A stretch of DNA of 45,773 bases. Source: Pseudomonadota bacterium (GTDB lineage Bacteria; Bdellovibrionota_B; Oligoflexia; Oligoflexales; CAIYRB01). The translations under genes were made by a program, and so were the position numbers. This document shows, piece by piece, positions 36,941 to 45,664 of the stretch. The stretch spans positions 1 to 45,773 of the forward strand of contig JAPLFY010000049.1 of the NCBI GenBank assembly GCA_026390435.1, written 5' to 3'. The notes beneath the pieces were generated by a model. The model saw nothing but the letters and a program-made list of their open reading frames with translations. It searched no databases and had not been told where the DNA came from. The stretch's first letter is position 1; each line of letters starts with the position of its first letter.

Positions 36941-38089
36941 TCACTGCGCCTGCGCAAACAAGTTAATAAAATCTGATCTCGTCACAGGTCGCGGATTACT
37001 GCCGTGGCATGGATCTGCAACAGCAAAGTCGAGCAGTGCGTCGTTAGTCTTAGCCCCGATCGCGGCTAGGCCTGTTGGCAATCCCACTTCCTTCTTCAGC
37101 GCTGCAAGCCAGCTGATAAAGCCTTTACCTAAGGTATCTTGGTCTAGCGAGCGCACACCAACCGCTTGCCCAAGGCGCGCCATTCGTTCCGGTACGGCGC
37201 TTAGGTTAAACTCCATGCAGGCGTTTAACATGAGTGCATTTGCTAGACCGTGGTGGGTATCATAAACCGTGGACAGCGCATGTGCACACGAGTGCGTCAC
37301 GCCAAGGCCTTTTTGAAAGGCAATTGCACCCATCAACGAAGCCAACTGCATGCCAGCACGTGCTTCGTAGTCACGGGGCGCTCGGACCGCTTTAGCAAGG
37401 TGCAACGATACTAACCGGACCCCCTCTAGGGCAATACCATCAGCAAGAGGGTGGTACCCCTTTGCTAAAAAGGCCTCGATATTGTGAGTCAACGCGTCGA
37501 ATCCAACTGCCGCTGTCACGGCTGCGGGTAAGCCATAGGTCAACTCTGGATCGGCCAACACCAACGGCGGAAGTAGCTTAGGATCGAAAATAATCTTCTT
37601 CGCATGGGTAGTATCATCGGACACTACTGACGAACGCCCGACTTCACTACCCGTGCCTGAAGTCGTCGGAACAGCAATCATAAATGGCACCGGTTGATCG
37701 ACCGGTCGAGCATCGGGCTTGCCATCTTCGTAATCAAAAAGATGCCCCGGATGATTCACCATGAGAGCGATCGCCTTGCCGACGTCCAATGGGGCCCCAC
37801 CGCCGATGATGACCAAACTGTCAGCCCCATGTTCATGGTAGGCATTGACACCGCCCTTGACCTGGCTTTCCGTCGGATTACCGTAGACACCCGCGTAAAC
37901 CGCCGGAATCAGCCCTACCTGACCGAGGCTTGCAATGACATCGGTAATCATCGGTAGATTGCCGAGAGCCCTATCGGTGACAACCATTGGCCGTTTTAGA
38001 CCGCGCTGTTTCAGGACTTCAGACGCCAATTTGATGGCCCCGGCACCGAATTTAATGGTGGTTGGGTAGTTAAATTGCACGACGGCCAT
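36941..38089 (-). CDS. Iron-containing alcohol dehydrogenase
   Basis: A 382-residue enzyme with AAGGAG 6 bases before the ATG. Motifs of the group III family: nucleotide-binding GGGAPLDVGKAIAL, TTSGTGSEVGR, and the iron ligands in FDALTHNIEAF and HSCAHALSTVYDTHHGLAN. Oxidises a primary alcohol to an aldehyde with NAD(P), or the reverse. In canonical putrescine breakdown this position is filled by an amine oxidase (PuuB), so its presence beside a GS-like ligase suggests the substrate is an amino alcohol. The neighbouring ligase gene ends 10 bases upstream. Confidence 0.9.
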   Translation of the reverse strand: MAVVQFNYPTTIKFGAGAIKLASEVLKQRGLKRPMVVTDRALGNLPMITDVIASLGQVGLIPAVYAGVYGNPTESQVKGGVNAYHEHGADSLVIIGGGAPLDVGKAIALMVNHPGHLFDYEDGKPDARPVDQPVPFMIAVPTTSGTGSEVGRSSVVSDDTTHAKKIIFDPKLLPPLVLADPELTYGLPAAVTAAVGFDALTHNIEAFLAKGYHPLADGIALEGVRLVSLHLAKAVRAPRDYEARAGMQLASLMGAIAFQKGLGVTHSCAHALSTVYDTHHGLANALMLNACMEFNLSAVPERMARLGQAVGVRSLDQDTLGKGFISWLAALKKEVGLPTGLAAIGAKTNDALLDFAVADPCHGSNPRPVTRSDFINLFAQAQ

Positions 38090-38099
38090 ATGAGTCTCC

Positions 38100-39458
38100 T
38101 TAGATAATTTCGAAGTAGCGCTTCAGTTCCCAGTCGGTGATTGCCTTTTGACTCTCTCGCCATTCCCAGCGTCTAGTGGCAGCATAATGATCGACAAATT
38201 TATCCCCAAAAAGCTCGCGCGCCACGGCCGAGCGTTGGAATATCTCCGTCGCTTCATCCAAGCTGCGTGGAAGGGGTTTTGCATCCTTTGCGAGGTAACC
38301 ACTACCCTGCACCATTGGCTCAGTGAGTTCCAACTTGTTTTCGATGCCATACAGACCTGCAGCAATAGCAGCGGCAATAGCCAAGTATGGGTTGATATCG
38401 GCGCCACCGACCCGTAGCTCTAGGCGCGTGGATTTCTCACTGCCAGGAATGACGCGCATGCAAACAGTTCTATTGTCTCTGCCCCAGGTCACCCGAGTGG
38501 GTGCCCAAAACCCCTCAACTAGCCGTTTGTAGCTATTAACCGTGGGCGCGAACATGGGCAGAATCTCAGGCAAGCAGTGCATCTGCCCAGCCAGATAACT
38601 CTTAAAAGTGGGGCTCATCTTAAGAGGATCAGAGGCATCATAAAACAGATTCACATTTTCTGAATTGCGCAAACTCTGGTGAATGTGACCGCTGCACCCG
38701 GGCAATTGATTATTCCACCGCGCCATGAAGGAGGCAGTATAGCCGAATTGGTTCGCAATTTCCTTCGCACCTGATTTAAATAGGACAGCGCGGTCAGCAG
38801 CTTCTAAGGCTTCGGTTGCGGCAATGGCCGCCTCGTAAACGCCCGGACCAGTTTCGGTATGAAGTCCCTCAATCGGAACGTCAAAATCTCGCATCTGATC
38901 GTACAGCGCATTAAAGAACTCACGTTCGTACCCAGAGCGAGTGAGCGAGTAGCCAAACATCCCAGGCGTCAAAGGCTCCAGATTCACAAATTGCTTTTGG
39001 CTTAGCGAATGCGGGGTCTCACGGAAATTGAACCACTCAAATTCCACGCCAATGGTCGGAAACATGCCGGCTACCTCAGCCTGCGCTAAAATTTGCTTAA
39101 GAAGTTGGCGCGGACAAATCGGCAGTGGCCTATCTTGATCGTCAACAAAATCCCCCAAAAAGAAGGGCGTTTGCTGATCCCACGGAATGGTACGGAACGT
39201 AGACAAATCAAGATTCACCTTGGCATCTGGGTAACCAGTATGCCAGCCGGTATATTCTACGTTGTCGTAGGCATGATCGGAGCTATCCCAGCCGAAGATG
39301 ACATTACAAAAGCCAAAACCAGACTCAGCGGCGCTGAGAAATTTATCAACGTGAATAATTTTCCCGCGCAGCACGCCGTCAAGGTCTGTGATAGCGACCT
39401 TAACTTTAGTCGCCTCCGACCGCCTGATCTGCTTAATCACATCTTCTGGTTTGCTCAT
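38100..39458 (-). CDS. Glutamine-synthetase-like gamma-glutamyl-amine ligase (PuuA/GlnA-like)
   Basis: About 452 residues from the ATG at 39458, with GAGGG upstream. Glutamine-synthetase fold: beta-grasp N-terminus (VKVAITDLDGVLRGK), metal-binding GVEFEWFNF and ETGPGVYEAA, the ATP-side GCSGHIHQSL, and C-terminal RVGGADINPYLAIAA. It lacks the adenylylation loop sequence of true bacterial GlnA and resembles PuuA and actinobacterial GlnA3/GlnA4-type enzymes that attach glutamate to polyamines or ethanolamine through a gamma-amide. It is the first gene of the operon, so it probably commits the substrate to the pathway. Confidence 0.87.
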   Translation of the reverse strand: MSKPEDVIKQIRRSEATKVKVAITDLDGVLRGKIIHVDKFLSAAESGFGFCNVIFGWDSSDHAYDNVEYTGWHTGYPDAKVNLDLSTFRTIPWDQQTPFFLGDFVDDQDRPLPICPRQLLKQILAQAEVAGMFPTIGVEFEWFNFRETPHSLSQKQFVNLEPLTPGMFGYSLTRSGYEREFFNALYDQMRDFDVPIEGLHTETGPGVYEAAIAATEALEAADRAVLFKSGAKEIANQFGYTASFMARWNNQLPGCSGHIHQSLRNSENVNLFYDASDPLKMSPTFKSYLAGQMHCLPEILPMFAPTVNSYKRLVEGFWAPTRVTWGRDNRTVCMRVIPGSEKSTRLELRVGGADINPYLAIAAAIAAGLYGIENKLELTEPMVQGSGYLAKDAKPLPRSLDEATEIFQRSAVARELFGDKFVDHYAATRRWEWRESQKAITDWELKRYFEII

Positions 39459-39583
39459 CAATATATTCCCTCAAAGACCAAAACTAGCTGCAAGTAAGAT
39501 AATGACAGCGATCATAATGGACCTTGAGGAAATAATGAACGACGAAGACACAAAAAACACCTTAGCCTTGGCTAGCAACATGT

Positions 39584-40513
39584 CTACTCTGCCCAAAGCT
39601 TTGTTGGCAGGCCGAGCTCACAGCCACGATCCGTGCGCAGGAACGACTTCCCACTCCACGTGAACGTATCACCATCCGTCTGTAAACTCACCGGGTACAG
39701 CTTAGGTACCTGATCACCATCAAGCTTGATAGAGAGCACCGGCTGACCTACACCACTGTATGCTTCCCAAGTCCCCATTTTGAGCTGTCCGTCATCCGCT
39801 TTAATTACGGTATCCCCGGCAAATCCACTCTGTTTATAGGCAAATCGGCCTGTACACAACCACAGCAACTCGCGCCCAACTCCCCCGTTACTGCCAGCGC
39901 TACTGGATGGACCTGCAAACGACCATTCGCCAACGGCTAAATAGCGGCCAACAGCAACGTCTGGCACCATGCCTGAGAATTTGATGCTTGCAGCTACAGC
40001 CAAGACCCGCTGGTTTACCGTTTCGATATTGCCAATGAAGGTGGAGCCAAGGATCCGCACACCGCCAAATGTTGCCTTATCCTGGGTTTGACGGGTAAGT
40101 ACCGCCAAATGAGAATAGGCCTTCCTGCCTCCGTCAAGGTCGGCAGAATAAGCCCTCTGCAGTCCGTTAATCTGTTTAAGGACTAGCGGAGTAGCCGCCG
40201 CAGTTGCGTTAACCTTGGTACCGTCCTCCAAGCTAACGGTATCAGGTAGGGCGGCGCCCAGTGAGTCCGATGTCAAACTAGCATCGTAATGAACGGTCAA
40301 TCCCTCATCGTTCTTAGCTGAAACCCAAACCATCGATGTGGCGGTTCCGCTGCGACTTTCAAGATCCATGGGCGCAGCGAACTCTAACCCCAAACCAGAG
40401 AGGTCGCTGGCCCCACCAGTCCAACCCTCATTGCTGGCGCTACCACCATTCTGTTGACTGCTGCAGCCGCAGATAAGGACGGCAAGAGTCCAGGCCAAAC
40501 CTAAATGTCGCAT
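39584..40513 (-). CDS. Hypothetical lipoprotein
   Basis: A 309-residue protein. The signal peptide MRHLGLAWTLAVLICGC ends in a lipobox, with a Ser/Gly/Asn-rich linker after it. The mature domain is beta-rich with many Thr/Ser/Gly residues; a late pair of cysteines (LLWLCTGRF and DRGCELG) may form a disulfide. No family is recognised. It stands alone on its strand between the glutamylation operon, 125 bases away, and the divergent Rsm22-type gene. Confidence 0.65.
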   Translation of the reverse strand: MRHLGLAWTLAVLICGCSSQQNGGSASNEGWTGGASDLSGLGLEFAAPMDLESRSGTATSMVWVSAKNDEGLTVHYDASLTSDSLGAALPDTVSLEDGTKVNATAAATPLVLKQINGLQRAYSADLDGGRKAYSHLAVLTRQTQDKATFGGVRILGSTFIGNIETVNQRVLAVAASIKFSGMVPDVAVGRYLAVGEWSFAGPSSSAGSNGGVGRELLWLCTGRFAYKQSGFAGDTVIKADDGQLKMGTWEAYSGVGQPVLSIKLDGDQVPKLYPVSLQTDGDTFTWSGKSFLRTDRGCELGLPTKLWAE

Positions 40514-40625
40514 CGTCGCCCCCTGTTTGCAGCGCTATAATCACTGGTTGTACTACAACCCTAACTTTCCTACCAGCCAGCTCCATGCTAAGGTGTCGTC
40601 GATTTTTGAGACAAAGAGGTGAGAT

Positions 40626-41669
40626 ATGCAACGCCTAGAAACACTCCCCCAGATTTATCAAGAACGTATCGAAGCCGCACTGCGCAACCTCGGCAGCAGC
40701 CTATCCGATACTCGGCGCCTCGCCAGCGCAGTACAGAAGCTGTCAGATCACTACATCAAAAATCCAGACGCCCAAACACCCTGGCATACCGAGTGGGCGG
40801 CCCTAGCCTATACCTGCTACTATTTCCCCTTAAATTATTTGCGGGTGTCTGCTGTACTGAGAGCGGGGAAGGCCAGTGGATTTTGGCAAGGATTGACGCA
40901 ATTCACCGACTTTGGCAGTGGCCTGGGGACGGTACCATTAGCAATTGCTGATGCACTACCAGGCCAATTCAAAAACGGCATCGCGGTCGAGCGTTCCGCT
41001 AAGACCAGCCGCATCTACCGCGACCTCTTGCGACCTAACGCAGCCCTATTACCCCTGACATGGCGCGAGCAACTGGACGCGCCAAGCAGCGATTTGGCAT
41101 CGACCTGGCTGACTTTGTTCTCGTTTGCTTTGACCGAACTACCAACCTTACCAAAGGCAGCGCTCGATGGTGAAGCCCTTGCCATTATAGAACCCGCCAC
41201 CCAGCAGGACGGGCGCAGACTATTAAAAATTCGCAGCGATCTACTCTCAGCAGGCTGGCATGTTTGGGCTCCCTGCACTCATGCAGCGCCATGTCCTTTG
41301 CTAACCGAATCGGCACGTGACTGGTGTCATGACCGCATCGCCTGGGAAGCACCCGATTGGTACCAAGACATCGAGCAACACTTGCCTATGCGCAATCGCA
41401 CACTAACGCACAGTTACTTGCTCATGCGGCGAACACCACCGCCAGCATCCAGCAATTTGGCACGTCTGACTGGCGATCTTCAGCGACAAAAAGGCGCTTC
41501 AAAGCAAATGATGTGTCGCGGCCCCAAACGTGAATTTCTAAGCTGGCAACACAAGCATGGCGAGCCACCATCCTGGCCAAGGGGTGCTCTAGTTCATGTC
41601 AAAGATGGCGTGGAGATGAAGAGTAACGAGGTAAGACCGAATGCCGATGAGTGCACACTCATCGGCTAG
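40626..41669 (+). CDS. Rsm22-family methyltransferase
   Basis: A 347-residue protein with AAAGAGG before the ATG. It has a SAM-binding segment FTDFGSGLGTVPLA (about residue 98) and, in the C-terminal half, the family hallmark WAPCTHAAPCPLLTESARDWCH, in which three cysteines and histidines are thought to bind a metal or iron-sulfur cluster; this motif is split here across residues 218-240. The family is linked to assembly of the ribosomal small subunit in mitochondria and occurs in bacteria with unknown substrate. The final 40 residues are basic and may contact RNA. Confidence 0.78.
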   Translation: MQRLETLPQIYQERIEAALRNLGSSLSDTRRLASAVQKLSDHYIKNPDAQTPWHTEWAALAYTCYYFPLNYLRVSAVLRAGKASGFWQGLTQFTDFGSGLGTVPLAIADALPGQFKNGIAVERSAKTSRIYRDLLRPNAALLPLTWREQLDAPSSDLASTWLTLFSFALTELPTLPKAALDGEALAIIEPATQQDGRRLLKIRSDLLSAGWHVWAPCTHAAPCPLLTESARDWCHDRIAWEAPDWYQDIEQHLPMRNRTLTHSYLLMRRTPPPASSNLARLTGDLQRQKGASKQMMCRGPKREFLSWQHKHGEPPSWPRGALVHVKDGVEMKSNEVRPNADECTLIG

Positions 41670-41745
41670 TGGTTATGGTTAGTTTTTGCGGATTCATCAG
41701 ATTCCAAAAAAATTCTAGAGAACTCAAATACACTTTAATGACAAA

Positions 41746-41778
41746 CATGGCCGCGCGGGGAAATCCCGAGCGGCCATG
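41746..41778. terminator. Strong two-way terminator hairpin
   Basis: CATGGCCGC (41746-41754) pairs perfectly with GCGGCCATG (41770-41778); after one mismatch the stem continues as CGGG with CCCG. It lies between the convergent ends of the Rsm22-type gene and the glycine-rich stub, with a short A/T-rich run on either side, so it can stop transcription from both directions. Confidence 0.7.
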
Positions 41779-41830
41779 CATTTAAAACTTATTTATCAGA
41801 TCTCTTCGGACGTGATTCGCTTGCGGAGAA

Positions 41831-41957
41831 TTAGCAGCGGCCAATATTTCGGCCTAAACCACGGATACAAGGTCCGCCAAAACCACCACCAATTCTAGGG
41901 CCACCGAAGCCACCGCCGAAACCCGGGCCGCCGAAGCCGCCGCCGAAGCCGCCGCCG
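41831..41957 (-). CDS. C-terminal stub of a bacterial glycine-rich protein
   Basis: The last 42 or so codons read as repeats of GGFGG and GGPGF, then PCIRGLGRNIGRC and a TAA at 41831. The stub has bacterial-looking base composition towards its end and its own terminator 50 bases downstream. Its 5' part is replaced by high-GC eukaryotic-like DNA. The frame runs on into that DNA, but only because both sides share GGFGG coding repeats. The true gene and its start are not in this window. Confidence 0.5.
41874..41957. repeat. GGFGG-coding repeat at the composition breakpoint
   Basis: Tandem units based on CCGCCGAAGCC (plus strand) encode Gly-Gly-Phe repeats on the minus strand. Everything to the left is moderate-GC bacterial sequence; everything to the right is high-GC, low-complexity sequence. 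The near-identical units give a natural place for two unrelated reads to be joined. Confidence 0.8.
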
Positions 41958-43585
41958 TCGAGCCAGAGCCTCTCTGGACCGAACGGCGCCGAGGCCCGCT
42001 CGAGGATCCCCGACGCCGGGGCTTTTCTCGCCAGAACCAGGAACGCGTGCGCCTCTGCGAGGAGCGTGGCTCTCCTGGAGGCGAGGCCGTCGTGGGCCGC
42101 GGGCAAGGGAGCGGACGGGTCGAGTAATTCGAGCGCGTTGTTTGAGGAGGAGGAGGAAGACAGAAGCGTCGCTCCCGTCGCGGCAGCGTTCGAGGAAGAA
42201 GCAGCGCCTCCGCTTCCGCTGCTCCCCGGCGGCGCGCCCTTGAGAGCCTGCCTCCGCTGCGGGTAGTCGGCCGCGAGCCCGCGCTCGAGCACCGGAATGA
42301 CGACCTCGGAGAGGAGCCTGGCGACCCGGGCGCAGTGCGGAGGGAGAGTTAGAGGGACTCCGGCAGTCGCCGTCGTCATCGCCGCCGCCGCCGAAGAAGA
42401 AGAAGCAAGCGCGACGGCCGCCTCGGCCCTCGCGGTCCTCAGAGCCGAGTGCAGCGCCAGCGCTGCCCTCTCCCTCACTGCCCGGGGCGCCCTCGTCGCA
42501 GGGTCCAGCGGCCTCGCCAACCAGGCACCGGAGAGCTGCCCTGCCCCTCCTCTGTTGGCGACAAAGTCCAAAGCGTGCACCAGCAAGCTCGCGTCGCCGA
42601 TCTCGAGCGCCTTGAGCGCCCAGAGCGCGGCCTCCGAGTCTTCCTGGGTGAAGACGAATTGGTCGAGCGATGAAGACGTTCGGTTCTTCTCCTTCTCCTG
42701 CTTCCTCCTGCGGGCGACGGCGAGGAGCAGCTCCGAGACGCGCGAGGCAGCGGCGCGGGCCGCGGCGGCGTCTTGGAGGGCCGCCGGCGCCGCCTCGGGC
42801 GCGCCGAAGATCCCCCCCGCCGTCGCCTTCTTCTTCTCCGCTGCCGCCGCCGTTTCCGGGCAGCACGCCGAGAGCCCCTCCCTCGCGAGACTCGCCATCA
42901 AGGCGCTGACGGCGTCGTACTCCTCGGTGAGCGCCGTCGCGAGGGCGCCCACGGCGGCAGCGGCGGTGTCTGCGGCAGAGGAAGAGGAGGAAGGAGGAGA
43001 AAGAGAAGCGCTCCCGCGGGCGACGAGGACGTCGAAGGTCTCGAAGCAGCCTCCGAGCAGCGCCGCCCTCGCGGGCACGTCCGACGCAGAAAAAGAGACA
43101 AAGGGCTCTCGACCGGAGAGCAGAGCGGGGACATCGTAGGAGACCTCGGAGAGGTGTCCCGCCGAGGCCGCGGAGCAGAGGACGGCGACGGCGTCGCGCA
43201 GCGCCCCGGGCAGCTGGAGCGGGTGAGAAGAAGAGAGGGAAAGGTTGTTCTTTTCTACTTCTCCTCTTTCTCCCTCGGCGCTCGTCTTGCCCCTCTCCTC
43301 GCCGTCGCCGCCCTCGAGGCGGCTCCTCACGGCCACGGGCTCGCGGACCTTGGTGGCGGGGAAGTGTCGTTGTTGCTGCTGTTGTTGCTCCTCTGCGGCG
43401 GGTTTTTTCCCTTCGACGGCAGCAGCAGCCGGAGGGGCGTTTTCTGTCCCGCCTTCGACGTCTTCTTCTCCTCCTTCATCCGTCGGGCGAGGGGCAGCAG
43501 CAGCAAGAAGAGCGCCAGCGTCTTTTCCTCCGCTTTCTTCTTCTTCTTCCTCCTCTTCGATGACGTCGCCGCGTTCCCAGCCGCC
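41958..43585 (-). CDS. Eukaryotic-type Ala/Ser-rich frame, probable C-terminal continuation of the zinc-finger gene
   Basis: This frame is open from the TGA at 43586 down into the glycine repeats and is in the same phase as the zinc-finger frame upstream. It starts with an acidic run (EEEEEEEE), then a Gln run, and continues as Ala/Ser/Leu-rich helical sequence with segments such as SEAALWALKALEIGDASLLV, hinting at an armadillo/HEAT-like helical domain. Base composition, third-position GC and low-complexity runs are unlike the bacterial genes. It could be the same protein (if the TGA is spliced out or an error) or a separate gene. No bacterial ribosome site precedes any start. Confidence 0.45.
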
Positions 43586-45664
43586 TCAGTTGCCACCGCC
43601 GCCGCTGCTGCCGCGAGCGAGCGAACTCAGCTGCTGTGGATGCGACCGTGGCTGCTGCTGCCTCTGGCGCGGAGCGTGCTGGTGGCCGCCGAAGCGAGGA
43701 GGCGCGCGCGGGACCAGGGACGCCAGCGAAGTGTTGCTGTGTCGCGGCGGTCCCGCCGTCGCCGTCGTCGCCGTCGCCATCATCAGTGCCTGCGGCGTGG
43801 CCCTCCCTCCGCCGCCGTCGAGCCCAGAGTGCCCTCCCGACTCGTCGCCGCCCCCTCCGCCGCCGCCACCGAGGTCGATCGCGAGGCCCTCCGGGATCAT
43901 CGAGCAGGTGATCTCCGTCGTCGTCGCTGGGTCGGAGGAGGCAGGTTCGGCGTTCGTGGCTGCGGCAGTCGTCGACGTCATCGCCGCCGTCGCCGCCGCT
44001 GCTCCGCCTGCTCTCTCCCTCTCCCCCGCGGCTCGCGGCCTGCGGACCGACGAAGCCAGCGCCGCGGTCGCCGGGAGGGCGACGCCATAGAGGGCTGCCG
44101 CAGCGCGCGCCGCGAAGGTGAAGTTGTTGTGGGTTGTGGCGGTTGCTGTTGCGGAAGGAGGAGGAGGACGAAGGAGAGAAGAAGAAGGGGGAGCGGCGGC
44201 GGCAGCCGGGGCGGCCGGGCGCGCTCGCGGCGCGGAAGGAGGACCAGGAGCAGAAGCCAAGGCCTCTTCTTCTTCTTCTTCTCCCTCCTTCCTCGCGTCG
44301 TCGTCTTCCTCCTCGGACTCGTCCTCGTCGGACTGCGCGTCGAGCGCGTCCCAGCCCAGGTCCTCCCCGTCGGGGAAGGCGGCGGAAGCCGAAGACGAGG
44401 ACGAGGAAGCAAAGGCAGCAGCCGCCGCCGCCGCGAGCGCCCGCGGCGGCGGCTTCCGCAGCGCCTCGAACACCGCGGCCTGCTGCGCCTCCAGGGCCCT
44501 CCTCGCCCTCGCCCTGGCGGCGGCCCTGACGAGCTCCCCGCTCGACTGCAGGGCCGCGGCGTCGACGAAGGAGGAGGAGGAGGGACCGGAACCGTTTCCT
44601 CCTGCAGCGGAAAGCGCCATCACCGCCGCCCTAGCCGCCGCGGCGGCCTCGCTGACCAAAAACCCGGCCTCGATCTGCGATCCGCTGACGGCCGGCACCG
44701 GCGGCGGCGGCGGCAACGACGCGTCGAGCTGGCTCAGGACCAAATAATGCGCCACGGATTTGAATCCAAACTGCCTCGCCTCGTGCTCGAGCTGGCCCGT
44801 GTCCCTGAGCCCACAGAGCTTGCGCTGGCAGGAGACAGCAGAGCAGTTGCACAGGCCCAGGCAGCAGGGGCAGCGCCAGTTCCCTTCCTTCGCGGCTTTC
44901 AAGGCCTCTGCAAGGCTCTGCCCCATCCTATTCGCCAAACAACCCGCGCACCATCTCCCTCGCGCCCTGCCCGCCGGCCTGGGCTGCCTCTTGGAGAACC
45001 CGCAGGGGCACCATGACTTGAGGTCCACGGTCTTCTGCCGGCAGAAGTGGCAGGTGGCGCACTCTCGGCAGGGCTGCCGGTGCAGCTGCTTGCAGTAGAC
45101 TTTGGAGCGGCCGCCTAAGTGGCTGCTGTGGCCGAGGCCGAGCCCCGCGGGGGACTGGGACTCGTGGGCCACGAGGCGGCGGTAGTGCTCGAGGGAGTAG
45201 GACTCTCTGGAACGTGTGAAGAGAGAGAGAAGGGTAGGGGGGTGGAAGAGGGGGAGAGAGAGAGAAGACAGGGCATGAGCGAGAGAGAAGATAAGAAGAA
45301 GAAGAGGAAGAAAAAACTCTCCAACAACCAACTCTACTCACTTCAGCCCGCGCCGCGTGTGCTCCAGGATCATCGCGAGCAGCAGCGGTCCCTTCGAGGC
45401 CCTCCACTTGGCCAGGCGAGCATGATCGAGGTCGAGTGGGACGACCTGCTGCTGCTGCTGCTGTGGTTGGGGCGGGAGCTGCTGGACGTGCAGCTGCTGC
45501 TGCTGCCCCTGCTGCTGCTGCTGCCCCTGCTGCTGCTGCTGCCCCTGCTGCTGCTGCTGCCCCTGCTGCTGCTGCTGCTGCTGCTGCGGCTGCTCCTGTC
45601 GCCCTCGCTCCATTCGAGCTGCTGCGGCAAGGTCGTCCTGCTCGCGCTGGACGCTGGCGAGCAT
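43586..45664 (-). CDS. Eukaryotic CDCA7-like zinc-finger protein, spliced, polyQ N-terminus
   Basis: Two exons, 45664-45342 and 45206-43586, joined in frame (CTG AA|A GAG) across the intron. Exon 1 encodes MLASVQREQDDL, a polyglutamine/glycine tract and HTRRGL. Exon 2 encodes the four-CXXC zinc finger of CDCA7/monoamine-oxidase-repressor type: CRECATCHFCRQKT, WCPCG, RWCAGCLANRMG, NWRCPCCLGLCNC, then GFKSVAHYL. The CRQKT and NRMG arginines, which are conserved in CDCA7, are present. In animals this protein helps recruit the HELLS remodeller to chromatin and is linked to DNA methylation. The rest is Ala/Ser/Glu-rich disordered sequence. The ATG at 45664 is the first in frame, but an upstream exon beyond the window cannot be excluded. 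Confidence 0.7.
45207..45341 (-). other. Predicted GT-AG intron of the zinc-finger gene
   Basis: The minus strand reads GTGAGTAG at 45341-45334, a consensus 5' splice site, and ends in a long CT-rich tract and TTCCAG at 45212-45207. The 135-base segment has an in-frame stop immediately at the donor, and removing it restores one continuous frame from the polyQ region into the zinc finger. The next AG, at 45206-45205, would break the frame. Confidence 0.75.
45446..45586 (-). repeat. Interrupted CAG/polyglutamine repeat
   Basis: On the minus strand, runs of CAG coding for five or more glutamines alternate with single GGG glycine codons, giving (Q5 G) units repeated four times, plus a second Q-run after LHVQQLPPQP. 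This is a typical eukaryotic microsatellite-coded tract and is prone to length change and to assembly error. Confidence 0.85.

Noticed and set aside
1-41830. tRNA, rRNA or insertion-sequence genes
   Set aside because: No cloverleaf-like sequence, rRNA block, transposase motif or flanking inverted repeats were recognised by eye; a covariance-model scan would be needed to be certain.
42773-45016. A 747-codon plus-strand open frame rich in Arg and Gly
   Set aside because: It lies antisense to the zinc-finger coding frame in very GC-rich DNA, where stops are rare; it has no recognisable domain.
45446-45586. Regular repeat as a CRISPR array
   Set aside because: Units are a three-base CAG motif with single-codon interruptions and no spacers of constant length.
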